Below are positions 18,719 through 29,117 of a stretch of DNA of 64,000 nucleotides, in pieces. A program made the translations under genes and the position numbers. The stretch is from Gammaproteobacteria bacterium. GTDB lineage: Bacteria; Pseudomonadota; Gammaproteobacteria; Pseudomonadales; Azotimanducaceae. Location of the stretch: positions 34,550 through 98,549 of the forward strand of contig JABIZD010000074.1 in the NCBI GenBank assembly GCA_018666555.1, given 5' to 3'. The notes under the pieces were generated by a model that saw only the letters and a list, made by a program, of their open reading frames with translations, ran no database searches and had not been told where the DNA came from. Numbering within the stretch: the stretch's first letter is position 1; every line of letters begins with the position of its first letter.

Positions 18719-19213
18719 TTATTTGGATCCGGAAGCCGAAAAACGGACTCTTTCAGTCAGTCTCTGGGCCACCTCCATCCTTGTTTCTGCAAGAATTACC
18801 GCTTCTTCGCGACGACTCGCCAGCAAATTCGATCTATCCGACTCAAAGTGTGCTGACGCCCTGACCGAACTGACCACCAAAGCCTCACCTGTGGCCATGT
18901 TTTCCAGACGAAAATGAAGCTCCACTACCAGTTCATAATCGCTACTATTCAGCGTCAGGGAGTTAGCAATAGGCCATTTATGTATTTGTTCACTGCTGAC
19001 AACCAGTGCAAGGCGAGCTTCTGCCGGCGCAACTAGTTCTACGCCGGCAGTTGTTAGCGCTTCTATAATCACTGTTCTGGTCACAGCAGTAACCGCCCCT
19101 GCCTGCAGATGTACGGGCAAGTCAACGGCGGGACCCGGACTATTACCTCGCAACTGAAAACCACACGCAGATACCATCAAACAAAGCATCATAGTGGCTA
19201 AGCGCAGCGCCAT
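18719..19213 (-). CDS. lptE: LPS-assembly lipoprotein LptE
   Basis: A 164-residue outer-membrane lipoprotein. The signal peptide ends in the lipobox MVSAC, with Cys at 16, followed by GFQLRG, the hallmark of LptE. LptE plugs the LptD barrel and helps place lipopolysaccharide in the outer leaflet. It starts 24 nt after leuS, as in most Gammaproteobacteria. Shows that the organism is a Gram-negative with LPS. Confidence 0.92.
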   Translation of the reverse strand: MALRLATMMLCLMVSACGFQLRGNSPGPAVDLPVHLQAGAVTAVTRTVIIEALTTAGVELVAPAEARLALVVSSEQIHKWPIANSLTLNSSDYELVVELHFRLENMATGEALVVSSVRASAHFESDRSNLLASRREEAVILAETRMEVAQRLTERVRFSASGSK

Positions 19214-19237
19214 TTAACTATCCCCTAACCACTAAAA

Positions 19238-21706
19238 TCATTGGCTAACAACAAAGTTGATCAGTTTATCTGGCACATGGATCACCTTACGAATGTCTAC
19301 CCCTTCGAGCAGCTTGGCAATAGTTTCGTGCTGTTCTGCTGCCGACTGAGCCGAAGCTCCGTCGAGGCCGGCAGGCACAGCCAGCCTGGCTCTTAACTTA
19401 CCATTGACCTGAACAACCAGCTCAATAGTCGATTTTTCCAATGCACCTTCATCTGTTTCAATCCAGTCTGCCGATTCAATCTGCTGCGAAGTCAGCTTTT
19501 GCCATAAAACATGGCAGATATGCGGGGTAATCGGTGACATCACCAAAACAGCAACCCGCAGCGCTTCATGTTTGACCGCAAGCCCCTGATCAGATCTATC
19601 AGAAAATTTAATAACGCTATTCATCAAGGTCATGACCGCCGCAATGACGGTATTAAAGGCCAGCCTGCGGTCATAGTCGTCTCTAGCTTTAGCCAGGGTC
19701 TCATGGGTTAACCGACGTAATTCCCGTTGGCTATCATTTAGCCCCTCGACATCAAGTTCAGCAATTTCAGCTATCTGGCAATGTTGTTGAACCGTTAACC
19801 AGAAACGGGCCCTGAGCCATCGATGGGCCGCTTCAACCCCGTTTTCCGCCCATTCAAAACTTTGTTCTGGTGGCGCAGCAAACATCATTGCCATACGGAC
19901 TGCATCAGCGCCAAATCGCTCCAGTAAAATTTTCGGGTCTCCAGCATCTCCAGACGACTTAGACATTTTGCTACCGTCCTTGAGAACCATACCCAGTGCC
20001 AGCAGCTTTTCAAAGGGTTCATTGGAATCCAGCATGCCTTCATCACGCATTACTTTGTGGAAAAACCGCGCATATAAAAGATGCAGAATGGCATGCTCCT
20101 CACCACCAACATAGTGATCCACCTGGCGCCAGTACTTTGCCCTGTCATCGACCATGGCAGTTTCGGAATCGCTGGACATAAACCTTGCGTGGTACCAGGA
20201 AGACTCCATAAAAGTGTCAAACGTGTCAGTTTCCCGTAATGCTTCAGCACCACATTCCGGGCAAGCCACCTGGTACCATTCCGGCATTTTCTTTATAGGT
20301 GAACCCACTCCTTCAAAAACAATATCCGTCGGTAACTCAACCGGTAATTGATCTTCTGGTACCGGCACAGCACCACACTTGTCACAATGAATAATGGGTA
20401 TGGGACAACCCCAGTACCGCTGCCTGGAAACTCCCCAGTCACGCAACCTGAAATTAACCTGTTTTGTTCCGAGACTCTTTTCTTCCAACGCAGTGGCGAT
20501 AGCAGAAAACGCATCACTAAATTCCAGCCCATCAAACTCCCCTGAGTTAATCAGCCGTCCTTTTACCGTGTAGGCTTCTGCCGTCAGGTCTGCCTCTTCA
20601 CCACTGACCGCTTCTATCACCTGTTGAATTGGCAAATCATACTGTTTGGCAAACTCCCAGTCGCGCTGGTCATGGCCAGGGACTGACATTACCGCTCCTG
20701 AACCGTACTCCATTAACACAAAGTTCCCAACCCAAATGGGAATCGCTTCTCCGGTGAGCGGGTGCCTGGCGAACGAACCCGTATTCATGCCTTTCTTTTC
20801 CAGCTTGGCCATATCGGCTTCGGCTACTTTAACTCGATTACACTCTTCCAGAAAAGCCTGCAGGTCGGGTTGCTTCAAGGCAGCTTCCCGGGCAAGGGAA
20901 TGTTGCGCTGCAACGGCCAGATAAGTCACTCCGAGCAAAGTATCCGGCCGAGTAGTATAGACTGATAGCGAATCACCGCCATCAAGAGGGAAACTTATTT
21001 CAACCCCTTCAGATCGACCTAACCAGTTTCTCTGCATGGTCTTAATTTTATCAGGCCAGCCAGGAAGATGATCCAATTCGGACAATAGTTCTTCCGCATA
21101 GTCCGTTATTTTTACGAACCACTGGGAAAGCTCACGTCGCTCGACCACCGCACCAGAGCGCCAGCCCTTGCCATCGACCACCTGTTCATTAGCTAGTACG
21201 GTCTGGTCCACCGGATCCCAATTTACCCAGGCCGCTTTTTTATAAACCAGGCCTTTGGCGAACATTTTTGTAAAGAACCACTGCTCCCAGCGATAATATT
21301 CAGGGGTACAGGTAGCAAACTCTCGAGACCAGTCATAGGAAAACCCCAGACTCTGCATCTGCCGCTTCATCTGAGCGATATTCTGCAAAGTCCATTCGGC
21401 TGGGGCCACTTTATGCTTGATGGCCGCATTTTCTGCAGGCAAACCAAAAGCATCCCAGCCCATGGGCTGGAGCACGTGCTTGCCATTTAATCGTTGAAAC
21501 CGACCAATCACATCTCCCAGCGTATAGGTTCTGACATGACCCATGTGTAACTGGCCGCTAGGGTATGGAAACATGGACAGGCAATAAAACTTCGGTTTAC
21601 CCGACTTCTCATCGACAACAAATGCGCCCGTTTCCTGCCAGGTCTTCTGGACCTGGCGTTCGAGTTCGCCTTGAGAATATGAGGGTATCTCTTTTTCGTG
21701 TTGCAT
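19238..21706 (-). CDS. leuS: Leucyl-tRNA synthetase
   Basis: An 822-residue class Ia aminoacyl-tRNA synthetase that charges tRNA-Leu. The HIGH motif appears as HMGH in FPYPSGQLHMGHVRTYT, the KMSKS motif as GSKMSKS, and the CP1 editing domain with a TTRPDT segment lies between them. The zinc-ribbon insertion has CDKCGAVPVP and CPECGAE. Length is a little below the E. coli protein (860). First gene of the leuS-lptE-holA group. Confidence 0.97.
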   Translation of the reverse strand: MQHEKEIPSYSQGELERQVQKTWQETGAFVVDEKSGKPKFYCLSMFPYPSGQLHMGHVRTYTLGDVIGRFQRLNGKHVLQPMGWDAFGLPAENAAIKHKVAPAEWTLQNIAQMKRQMQSLGFSYDWSREFATCTPEYYRWEQWFFTKMFAKGLVYKKAAWVNWDPVDQTVLANEQVVDGKGWRSGAVVERRELSQWFVKITDYAEELLSELDHLPGWPDKIKTMQRNWLGRSEGVEISFPLDGGDSLSVYTTRPDTLLGVTYLAVAAQHSLAREAALKQPDLQAFLEECNRVKVAEADMAKLEKKGMNTGSFARHPLTGEAIPIWVGNFVLMEYGSGAVMSVPGHDQRDWEFAKQYDLPIQQVIEAVSGEEADLTAEAYTVKGRLINSGEFDGLEFSDAFSAIATALEEKSLGTKQVNFRLRDWGVSRQRYWGCPIPIIHCDKCGAVPVPEDQLPVELPTDIVFEGVGSPIKKMPEWYQVACPECGAEALRETDTFDTFMESSWYHARFMSSDSETAMVDDRAKYWRQVDHYVGGEEHAILHLLYARFFHKVMRDEGMLDSNEPFEKLLALGMVLKDGSKMSKSSGDAGDPKILLERFGADAVRMAMMFAAPPEQSFEWAENGVEAAHRWLRARFWLTVQQHCQIAEIAELDVEGLNDSQRELRRLTHETLAKARDDYDRRLAFNTVIAAVMTLMNSVIKFSDRSDQGLAVKHEALRVAVLVMSPITPHICHVLWQKLTSQQIESADWIETDEGALEKSTIELVVQVNGKLRARLAVPAGLDGASAQSAAEQHETIAKLLEGVDIRKVIHVPDKLINFVVSQ

Positions 21707-21770
21707 GCGGAGCCTGAAGTTTCAGCAAACCAGTATTATACCTGAAGGCTGTTGACCGGAGCTATCGCTT

Positions 21771-23264
21771 CTACGAAAACTGCTGTTTTGAAGATAGCCG
21801 CAAACCGGCAAGTAGCAGCCCCAAGCCGATCAATAAGGGCATCTGGCCAAATCGGTGATAAGGCGTCAGCCCCTGCATGATTGGCACCTCGGCGGACAGG
21901 ACCGCCGCAGTATCCCGTGGCAATTGACTAACAATCCTACCCTTGTGATCAACTAAAGCGGTAATGCCATTATTGGTGGCTCTCAGCAGGTATCGGCCGT
22001 TTTCCAGCGCTCTCATGCTCGCTATCTGCATATGCTGATCCGGCCCGGAAGAACGGCCAAACCAGGTATCGTTACTAATGGTTACCAGCAGCCCTGGAGC
22101 AAGGACATTACTGCGAACCAGTTCAGGATAAACGACCTCATAACATATAGATACGGATAGACTGATGTCCCCTGCCATCAGCGGAGTTTGCCCGGGACTG
22201 CCAGCGACATTGCGAGACATGGGCAGATCGAAAAACCTAATCAGGCCACGCAGGTACCTTTCAAACGGAACGTATTCCCCAAAAGGAACTAGCCGCTGCT
22301 TAACGTACTGGCCAGGCGTATTGCCAATAACCACAGCGCTGTTTAAGAACCTGCCCTGATCATTTAGATCTGGAATACCGGTGAGGAGTGCCGTGTCCTT
22401 GGCCTGACTTATTTGCCTGAGCGGCGCCAGCAGTGAAGTGGCATCGCTACGCAGAACGGTGATGGCAGCTTCAGGCCAAACCACTAGGTCAACACCCCAT
22501 ACCGCCTCTGTCAGCCCGCGATAATGGTTCACAATAGGCATCACCATGCTTCTTTGCCACTTGCTGTGCTGGTCGATATTTCCCTGCACTGCGGCCACCT
22601 GAATAGTCTTACCCGGCGTTACGAACTCCAGTTCTGCGGCACCCAGGGCGAGAAAAAACACGCTTAAACTCAATACACCATAGCGTTTGCGTCGCTTGAC
22701 CAGCAAACAAAACAGGAAAGTTGCCAGCAGACACGCGACCAGGCTGACGGCCAGCACACCGGCGATAGGTGCAAACGATGCCAGTGGACTCTGGAGATGG
22801 CTATAACCCAGATAAAACCAGGGGAACCCGGTCAAAAACCACCCTCGAAACCACTCCCCAAGAACCCAGATTATTGGGTATCCCAACACCAAACCATGTC
22901 GCCACTGCCGAATAAATCGCGCGTACAGCCACGCCTGCGGCAAAAAACTAATGGACCAGAAAATGACAAACAACAAAACCAGAATAACCGCCAGCGCGGC
23001 CGAAGCCCCGCCGTAGGTGTGAATACTGACATAGAGCCAGGATATGCCAACTGAGAACAGGCCTAGCGCAAACAGGTAGTGACAGACAACTGCCTGCTTT
23101 ATGGTAGCCTTGTCAATAGTATAGAGAAGTAGAACAATGGCGCCGATACTCAGCGGCCACCACTCAAAAGGCGCAAAGCTGAACGCCATTAGAATACCGG
23201 CAAGGATGGCCAAGGCGAACTTAAGCCAGACTGCAGTTACCTGCGGCGACAGCGCCGTAGTCAC
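21771..23264 (-). CDS. lnt: Apolipoprotein N-acyltransferase
   Basis: A 497-residue inner-membrane enzyme that adds the third acyl chain to lipoproteins. Several N-terminal membrane helices (about 12-215) are followed by a periplasmic nitrilase-like domain. The catalytic triad is visible: Glu in VVWPEAAIT, Lys in YVKQRLVPFGEY and Cys in SICYEVVYPE. A last helix closes the protein. It starts 3 nt after corC ends, so the two are one transcript. Confidence 0.95.
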   Translation of the reverse strand: MTTALSPQVTAVWLKFALAILAGILMAFSFAPFEWWPLSIGAIVLLLYTIDKATIKQAVVCHYLFALGLFSVGISWLYVSIHTYGGASAALAVILVLLFVIFWSISFLPQAWLYARFIRQWRHGLVLGYPIIWVLGEWFRGWFLTGFPWFYLGYSHLQSPLASFAPIAGVLAVSLVACLLATFLFCLLVKRRKRYGVLSLSVFFLALGAAELEFVTPGKTIQVAAVQGNIDQHSKWQRSMVMPIVNHYRGLTEAVWGVDLVVWPEAAITVLRSDATSLLAPLRQISQAKDTALLTGIPDLNDQGRFLNSAVVIGNTPGQYVKQRLVPFGEYVPFERYLRGLIRFFDLPMSRNVAGSPGQTPLMAGDISLSVSICYEVVYPELVRSNVLAPGLLVTISNDTWFGRSSGPDQHMQIASMRALENGRYLLRATNNGITALVDHKGRIVSQLPRDTAAVLSAEVPIMQGLTPYHRFGQMPLLIGLGLLLAGLRLSSKQQFS

Positions 23265-23267
23265 TGG

Positions 23268-24113
23268 TTAATCCCGGCTACGGCGGGCAACCTGTAACAG
23301 GTGAATCCTGCGGTTATCTGCATTCAACACTCTGAAATCAAATCCATCCATAACGAAATTATCGTGTCTAGTTGGTAAACGTCCAAGTCGGCTTATCAAC
23401 AGGCCACCTATGGTATCGAATTCACCTTCACTGAAACTACTGCCAAAAAAGTCGTTAAAATCATCAATGGTTGTCAACGCTTTGACTGTATAAGTTCCGT
23501 CAGAGTGCTGCTTGATAAAGTCGTCTTCATCATAATCAAACTCATCGGTTATATCACCGACGATCTGCTCAAGCACATCCTCAATGGTAATGATGCCACT
23601 CATGCCACCATATTCGTCATACACGACGGCGAGGTGATTTCTATTGGAACGGAATTCCTTCAATAACACATCCAGGCGCTTACTCTCTGGAATGCCTGAA
23701 CTCGGTCTGAGCAGATTGCGAAGGCTGAACTTCTCGGAGCTGTCCGGGTGGGCAAGAAACAACAGATCCTTTGCAAGCAGAATACCCAGAACCTCGTCAC
23801 CATTGTCTCCTACTACCGGAAACCGGGAGTGACCCGATTCAATCACCTGCGATAAAATTTCACTGGCCGTTTGATCGCCTCGTAAAAACACCACCTGCGA
23901 TCGAGGCACCATGATTTCACGGGCTTTCATGTCGGCAACGGTGAGAGCACCTTCGATAATGCTCAAAGCCTCTGCATCGAGCAGCTCACGTTCTTTAGAA
24001 GCCCGCAACAGCTCCAGTAATTCCGACCTGGAACTAGGCTCACCGGTCAGGGCAAGAGAAAGCCTTTCCAACCAACTTCGGCTACTCTCGCCAGTCGCGT
24101 CACCTTCACTCAT
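23268..24113 (-). CDS. corC: CorC/HlyC family transporter-associated protein
   Basis: A 281-residue cytosolic protein with two CBS domains (about 60-185) and a C-terminal CorC_HlyC domain. Landmarks are IMVPRSQVVFL, AVVYDEYGGMSGIITIEDVLEQIVGDI (in two pieces) and DTIGGLLISRLGRLP. CorC is linked to magnesium/cobalt efflux, though its biochemical role is not settled. Its start overlaps ybeY by 4 nt and it precedes lnt by 3 nt, the conserved ybeZ-ybeY-corC-lnt cluster. Confidence 0.93.
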   Translation of the reverse strand: MSEGDATGESSRSWLERLSLALTGEPSSRSELLELLRASKERELLDAEALSIIEGALTVADMKAREIMVPRSQVVFLRGDQTASEILSQVIESGHSRFPVVGDNGDEVLGILLAKDLLFLAHPDSSEKFSLRNLLRPSSGIPESKRLDVLLKEFRSNRNHLAVVYDEYGGMSGIITIEDVLEQIVGDITDEFDYDEDDFIKQHSDGTYTVKALTTIDDFNDFFGSSFSEGEFDTIGGLLISRLGRLPTRHDNFVMDGFDFRVLNADNRRIHLLQVARRSRD

Positions 24114-24577
24114 AATGATTCCTCACCGTACGGATTCTTAATACCCAGCGCGCCAAGCAGCATTACCTCCAGCAGTTCCATTTCCTTCGCCTCATCTTCG
24201 ACAATATGATCAAAGCCCTTCAGATGCAGTATTCCATGAATTACCAGATGAGCATAATGCTGTAACAGATCTTTTTCCTGAATCTTTGCTTCATCTGCTA
24301 ACACCGCCGGGCAAATAACGACGTCACCTAACAAAATGCGGCCGGTCTCATCCGCCGAATCTTCAGGGAAGGCCAGTACATTAGTTAACTTGTCCTGTTG
24401 ACGAAAACGAAAATTCAGGGCCTTCATCTCATCCTTTTCTACAAACCGTATACAACATTCACAGGCGGGCTGGTTCAGGCGGGCCAGGCTGGATTGAAAC
24501 CAATCTCTGGCGGTCTCTGGATCAAATAGGCCCCGACAAAGTGCTTCCTGTTGCATCTCTATGAGATATTTATCCAT
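24110..24577 (-). CDS. ybeY: Endoribonuclease YbeY
   Basis: A 155-residue metal-dependent RNase used in 16S rRNA 3'-end maturation and ribosome quality control. The zinc-binding motif HGILHLKGFDH is present, with NVLAFPE upstream as in all YbeY proteins. Encoded between the PhoH-like ATPase (10 nt before) and corC (4-nt overlap). Confidence 0.95.
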   Translation of the reverse strand: MDKYLIEMQQEALCRGLFDPETARDWFQSSLARLNQPACECCIRFVEKDEMKALNFRFRQQDKLTNVLAFPEDSADETGRILLGDVVICPAVLADEAKIQEKDLLQHYAHLVIHGILHLKGFDHIVEDEAKEMELLEVMLLGALGIKNPYGEESL

Positions 24578-24587
24578 ATTTTAGTGA

Positions 24588-25583
24588 TTAGAGATTATCT
24601 GGGCCATTGCCAGATGATTTCTGCTCTTCATGCAGATCGTACGCCTCTACAATCCTTTGCACCAGAGGATGCCTGACGACATCTTTTGCGGAAAACATAG
24701 TAAAAGACAGGCCTTTGACCTGGCCAAGTACTTCAATGACATGCTTTAAACCACTCTTGGTACGGGAGGGAAGATCCACTTGAGTGACATCTCCGGTGAT
24801 AACAACAGTCGAACCAAAACCAATTCGAGTTAGAAACATTTTCATCTGTTCTATGGTCGTGTTCTGACTTTCGTCAAGAATGACGAAAGCATCATTTAAG
24901 GTCCGACCGCGCATGTAAGCCAATGGAGCTATTTCAATGAAACCCTTTTCGATTAGTTTCTCGACACGTTCAAAACCGAAAAGCTCATACAGCGCATCAT
25001 AAAGTGGCCTCAGGTAGGGATCTATTTTCTGGCTTAGGTCTCCGGGTAAGAAGCCAAGTTTTTCACCCGCCTCAACTGCTGGTCGCACCAGTAAAATCCT
25101 GGCCACGCGCTCCTGTTCAAACGCTTCCACAGCACAAGCTACGGCCAGGAATGTTTTGCCAGTACCGGCAGGACCAACACCAAAACTTATATCGTGATCG
25201 CGCATGGCGCGCACATAAATGATTTGGTTAAGGCCTCTAGGCCTGACGTTTTTACGCTTGGTCTTTATGATATCGCTGGGTTCATCCTCTTGTATGGAAA
25301 TAGATTCGACACCAGACTCCTGTAAAAATAAATGTACAGTCTCCGCGGTCATCTGCGTTCCGCCGCAGACTTCCCTGTACAGATGAGTTAGCAAATCCCC
25401 AACTGAGCAGACAATTTCCTTATCCCCATAAATTTCAAACTCATTACCTCGATTACGTACTACCACCCCAAGACGTTTTTCAATCTGTCGTAAATGGGCA
25501 TCAAAGGGACCGCACAAGTCCATCAACTGGCGGCTGTCATTGGGCTCCAGTGTTAAATAATGTGGCGATATTTCCAGGTTCAT
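24588..25583 (-). CDS. ybeZ: PhoH-like ATPase YbeZ
   Basis: A 331-residue PhoH family P-loop ATPase. Walker A is GPAGTGKTFLA, Walker B VILDESQN, with GDVTQVDLP as the sensor stretch. YbeZ partners with YbeY in rRNA processing. The N-terminal region of about 100 residues before the ATPase is standard. It begins 63 nt after miaB and continues into ybeY. Confidence 0.94.
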   Translation of the reverse strand: MNLEISPHYLTLEPNDSRQLMDLCGPFDAHLRQIEKRLGVVVRNRGNEFEIYGDKEIVCSVGDLLTHLYREVCGGTQMTAETVHLFLQESGVESISIQEDEPSDIIKTKRKNVRPRGLNQIIYVRAMRDHDISFGVGPAGTGKTFLAVACAVEAFEQERVARILLVRPAVEAGEKLGFLPGDLSQKIDPYLRPLYDALYELFGFERVEKLIEKGFIEIAPLAYMRGRTLNDAFVILDESQNTTIEQMKMFLTRIGFGSTVVITGDVTQVDLPSRTKSGLKHVIEVLGQVKGLSFTMFSAKDVVRHPLVQRIVEAYDLHEEQKSSGNGPDNL

Positions 25584-25646
25584 ATAGGCTTTATAAGTCC
25601 AAAAGATAAGAGTAACAGATGCTTCAAGAATAAAAACATCATAGCT

Positions 25647-26969
25647 TCAAACCAGTTTACCCCTGAGTGAATTTGGTAGCGCTTCAACAATTTCAACGTC
25701 CACAAAAGTTCCTATGTGAGCGGATTCCAGGTCCGAAAAGTTAACGACCCGGTTATTCTCTGTTCTGCCCTGCAATTGTCCCGGATCCTTCCTTGAGACT
25801 CCCGTCACCAGTATCCGTTGCCTGCAGCCTACCATAGCCTCACTGATGCGCGTTGCCTGCTGGCTGATTCTGCCCTGTAATATCGCTAGCCGCTTTTTCT
25901 TTACTTCCATCGGTGTCTTGTCTTCAAGGTCTGCCGCAGGAGTACCTGGACGCGCGCTGTAAATAAAACTAAACGAATGATCAAATCCAATTTCGTCTAT
26001 CAGTTGCATAGTTGCTGAAAAGTCCTCATCGGTCTCTCCGGGGAATCCGATTATAAAGTCCGAGGAAAGACTCAAATCCGGCCTGATCGCCCTGAGTCGC
26101 CTGATCTTCGACTTGTACTCGAGTATGGTGTGGCCTCGTTTCATTCTTGCCAGCACCCGGTCTGATCCACTTTGCACCGGCAAATGCAGATGATTCACTA
26201 ACTCCGGCACCTCTGCGTACAAATCAATCAGATTATTGGAAAATTCGACGGGATGTGAGGTTGTATAACGAACTCGGTCTATTCCATCTATATTAACCAG
26301 CACGCTAATCAGGTAAGCAAGATCAGCAGTTCCCCCTGAATCTAAGTCACTGCGATAAGCGTTAACATTCTGGCCCAGCAAATTAACTTCTCTAACACCT
26401 TTAGCAGCCAGCTGTAGAATCTCTTTCAGGACATCCGCCAGCGGTCTGCTGACTTCTTCTCCGCGTGTATAGGGAACCACGCAGAAAGTGCAGTACTTAC
26501 TACAACCCTCCATAATGGAAACAAAAGCCGATGGCCCTTTAACTGATGGTTCGGGCAAGGCATCGAATTTCTCAATCGCCGGAAAACTGATATCAATCAA
26601 GCTGGTGCCGGTGTCATCAAGTTCATTCAGCATGGCGGGCAACCGGTGCAGCGTCTGCGGACCAAAAATCACGTCAACATAAGGCGCCCTTCGATTAATA
26701 GCCTTGCCTTCCTGACTGGCAACACAACCGCCTACGCCAATTTTTAGATTGGGTTTAGCGTCTTTCAGCTTTCGCCAGCGGCCCAACTGATGGAACACCT
26801 TTTCCTGGGCTTTTTCTCGAATAGAACAGGTATTCAACAGCAATAAATCCGCCTCGGTCTCCTGCTCAGTCAGCTGATAACCATGCGCCTTTTCGAGCAG
26901 GTCGGCGATTTTAGATGAATCATATTCATTCATCTGACAACCGTGTGTTTTTATAAAGACCTTGGGCAC
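25647..26969 (-). CDS. miaB: tRNA-2-methylthio-N6-dimethylallyladenosine synthase MiaB
   Basis: A 440-residue radical-SAM methylthiotransferase that modifies A37 of tRNAs reading U-starting codons. The N-terminal UPF0004 cluster cysteines are in [20 protein letters not shown] and GGCVAS; the radical-SAM motif is CSKYCTFC; a TRAM domain closes the protein ([14 protein letters not shown] segment). It heads the housekeeping block and is divergent from the DUF1820 gene. Confidence 0.96.
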   Translation of the reverse strand: MPKVFIKTHGCQMNEYDSSKIADLLEKAHGYQLTEQETEADLLLLNTCSIREKAQEKVFHQLGRWRKLKDAKPNLKIGVGGCVASQEGKAINRRAPYVDVIFGPQTLHRLPAMLNELDDTGTSLIDISFPAIEKFDALPEPSVKGPSAFVSIMEGCSKYCTFCVVPYTRGEEVSRPLADVLKEILQLAAKGVREVNLLGQNVNAYRSDLDSGGTADLAYLISVLVNIDGIDRVRYTTSHPVEFSNNLIDLYAEVPELVNHLHLPVQSGSDRVLARMKRGHTILEYKSKIRRLRAIRPDLSLSSDFIIGFPGETDEDFSATMQLIDEIGFDHSFSFIYSARPGTPAADLEDKTPMEVKKKRLAILQGRISQQATRISEAMVGCRQRILVTGVSRKDPGQLQGRTENNRVVNFSDLESAHIGTFVDVEIVEALPNSLRGKLV

Positions 26970-27238
26970 AGGCTCACAACTACTATTATCGAAAATGGAT
27001 GGCTATTATATTCTGGACTGAAGGATTCAGCTAGAGATTTTCTAAACTGGTGTATAGCCCAAAAATATTCCTCTCACATATTCCTCTAATACAGCTCAGC
27101 AACGAGATTCTCCACCAGGGCAATCGCATACCAGCCTTGAATTCCGTATAATCAGCCCTGATATTGCCTTCTCAAGGGAAAGAACCCTTGCTTTTATCGA
27201 TATTTGGCGCCAGACGCGTCCTAAATTGAGCAACAGAT

Positions 27239-27568
27239 ATGTCAAAAACTCCTACATATAAAGTTATTTTCTTCAATCAAGGGCAGATTTTTGAGGTTTA
27301 TGCCCGCCAGATCTACCAGTCAGATCTATATGGTTTTATCGAGATCGAAGAACTGATTTTTGGTGAGCGAACGCAAATACTGGTTGACCCAAGTGAAGAA
27401 AAACTTAAATCAGAGTTTGAGGGCGTGACACGAAGCTATCTACCTTTACATTCGGTAGTGCGGATAGATGAAGTAACTAAAGAAGGGGTTGGTAAAATAA
27501 CCGAAGCCAAGGGTAATGTGTCGCCTTTTCCTATGTCTGCCTTTAACCCCAAACGTGGCAAAGATTAG
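27239..27568 (+). CDS. DUF1820 family protein
   Basis: A 109-residue protein matching the DUF1820 family, widespread in Gammaproteobacteria near miaB and of unknown function. Landmarks are YKVIFFNQGQIFEVYAR and VDPSEEKLKSEFEGV. No signal peptide or membrane helix; the beta-rich pattern suggests a small soluble, possibly RNA- or protein-binding, domain. The 269-nt gap before it holds a TATAAT at 27147-27152 but no convincing -35. Confidence 0.88.
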   Translation: MSKTPTYKVIFFNQGQIFEVYARQIYQSDLYGFIEIEELIFGERTQILVDPSEEKLKSEFEGVTRSYLPLHSVVRIDEVTKEGVGKITEAKGNVSPFPMSAFNPKRGKD

Positions 27569-27590
27569 TCATCAATAGGGGCACAACGGC

Positions 27591-29117
27591 GTGCATCCGG
27601 GAATTCACGGTCAACTAAGACCAAAAAAAGTAGCCTTTAAACTGGCAGGTACAGGCGAATCCATTACCTTTGGTGAGCTGGACCGACTATCAAATCAAAC
27701 CGCCCATCTGTTTAGAAACTTACAACTAAAGGTCACGGATGGCCTTGCCATCCTGCTCGACAACGACCTCCACTACATGACGATCTGCTGGGCAGCGCAA
27801 CGCTCAGGTCTTTACTTCACACCGATTAGCATCCTGTTTAAGAACCGAGAGATCAACTACATTTTAGGCAACTCCGATGCGAAACTGCTGGTTACCAAAC
27901 AAACCATCCTGGACACACTGCAATTAGACCTGCCCAGGCACATTAAGGTAATCACCCTAGACCAGGGCCCTCACTTGCACTGGCCAACGCAGATAGACGG
28001 CCTACCTACAGACCCGGTAGAAGACGAGGTTGAAGGATCAGAAATGATCTACTCTTCAGGCACCACTGGAAATCCAAAGGGAGTGCGCTTTGAACTCCCC
28101 ATGAACCCGGTAGGGACAATACCAGCACTCATTGGCAAAAGGATTAAGCTCTACCAGATCGATGACACGGTCCGTTATCTATCCACTGCACCGCTTTATC
28201 ACTCTGCACCACTTCGCTATAACCTGATGATCTCGAGACTGGGCGGCACCTCCATCATCATGGAAAAATTCTCTGCAGAGGAAGCCTTGCGGCTTCTCCA
28301 GGAAGAAAAAGTCACCCACAGCCAGTGGGTGCCAACCATGTTCGTAAGGCTACTTGACCTGCCTGAAACGGTTCGAAAGACGTTTCATCCCGAAAGCTTA
28401 CGGTTTGCTATCCACGCAGCAGCACCTTGCCCCGTCCATATCAAACAAAAAATGATTAACTGGTGGGGCCCCATCCTGTACGAATACTATTCAGGTACCG
28501 AAGCCAATGGTTCAACGGCTATTAACTCAACACAATGGCTTACCCATAAAGGCAGCGTAGGTAAACCCATCCATGGCGAATTACGCATCCTGGATGATGA
28601 AGGTGGGATTGTCCCGACAGGACAGGTAGGTCTGGTCTATTTCGCCAATGGGACCGATTTCCAATATTACAAAGACCCGGAAAAAACCCTCGCTGCAAAG
28701 AACCAATATGGCTGGTCCACGCTTGGTGATATCGGTTACCTGGACACTGACGGTTACCTGTACCTGAAAGATCGAAAGTCGTTCATGATCATTTCCGGGG
28801 GGGTGAATATCTATCCTCAGGAAATTGAAGACGTGCTAATCAGTCATATCCAGGTCAGGGACGTCGCCGTATTCGGCATTCCCAACGCCGAATTTGGAGA
28901 AGAAGTTAAAGCAGTAGTGCAGCCAGCTCACCCAGACTACCAACCCTGGGAACTCCAAGAAGAACTAATTGCTTACTGCAGAGCAAATCTTTCCCACGTC
29001 AAGTGTCCCAGGTCCATTGACTTCATGACGGACTTACCACGCCATCCGAATGGCAAGCTCTATAAGGCTGAGCTAAGGCAGCCTTACTGGAAAAGCCATT
29101 CCTCCAATATTCTCTAA
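27591..29117 (+). CDS. AMP-binding acyl-CoA synthetase
   Basis: A 508-residue ANL-superfamily ligase that activates a carboxylic acid as acyl-AMP and transfers it to CoA. The phosphate loop is MIYSSGTTGNPKG, the adenine-binding A5-type segment is YEYYSGTEANG, and the hinge/A8 region reads GDIGYLDTDGYLYLKDRKS; the C-terminal lysine motif is PNGKLYKAEL. The start is GTG 27591 after a GGGG purine stretch, 22 nt behind DUF1820. Substrate is likely a medium, long or aromatic acid; sequence does not decide. It ends with a 4-nt convergent overlap with folK. Confidence 0.88.
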   Translation: MHPGIHGQLRPKKVAFKLAGTGESITFGELDRLSNQTAHLFRNLQLKVTDGLAILLDNDLHYMTICWAAQRSGLYFTPISILFKNREINYILGNSDAKLLVTKQTILDTLQLDLPRHIKVITLDQGPHLHWPTQIDGLPTDPVEDEVEGSEMIYSSGTTGNPKGVRFELPMNPVGTIPALIGKRIKLYQIDDTVRYLSTAPLYHSAPLRYNLMISRLGGTSIIMEKFSAEEALRLLQEEKVTHSQWVPTMFVRLLDLPETVRKTFHPESLRFAIHAAAPCPVHIKQKMINWWGPILYEYYSGTEANGSTAINSTQWLTHKGSVGKPIHGELRILDDEGGIVPTGQVGLVYFANGTDFQYYKDPEKTLAAKNQYGWSTLGDIGYLDTDGYLYLKDRKSFMIISGGVNIYPQEIEDVLISHIQVRDVAVFGIPNAEFGEEVKAVVQPAHPDYQPWELQEELIAYCRANLSHVKCPRSIDFMTDLPRHPNGKLYKAELRQPYWKSHSSNIL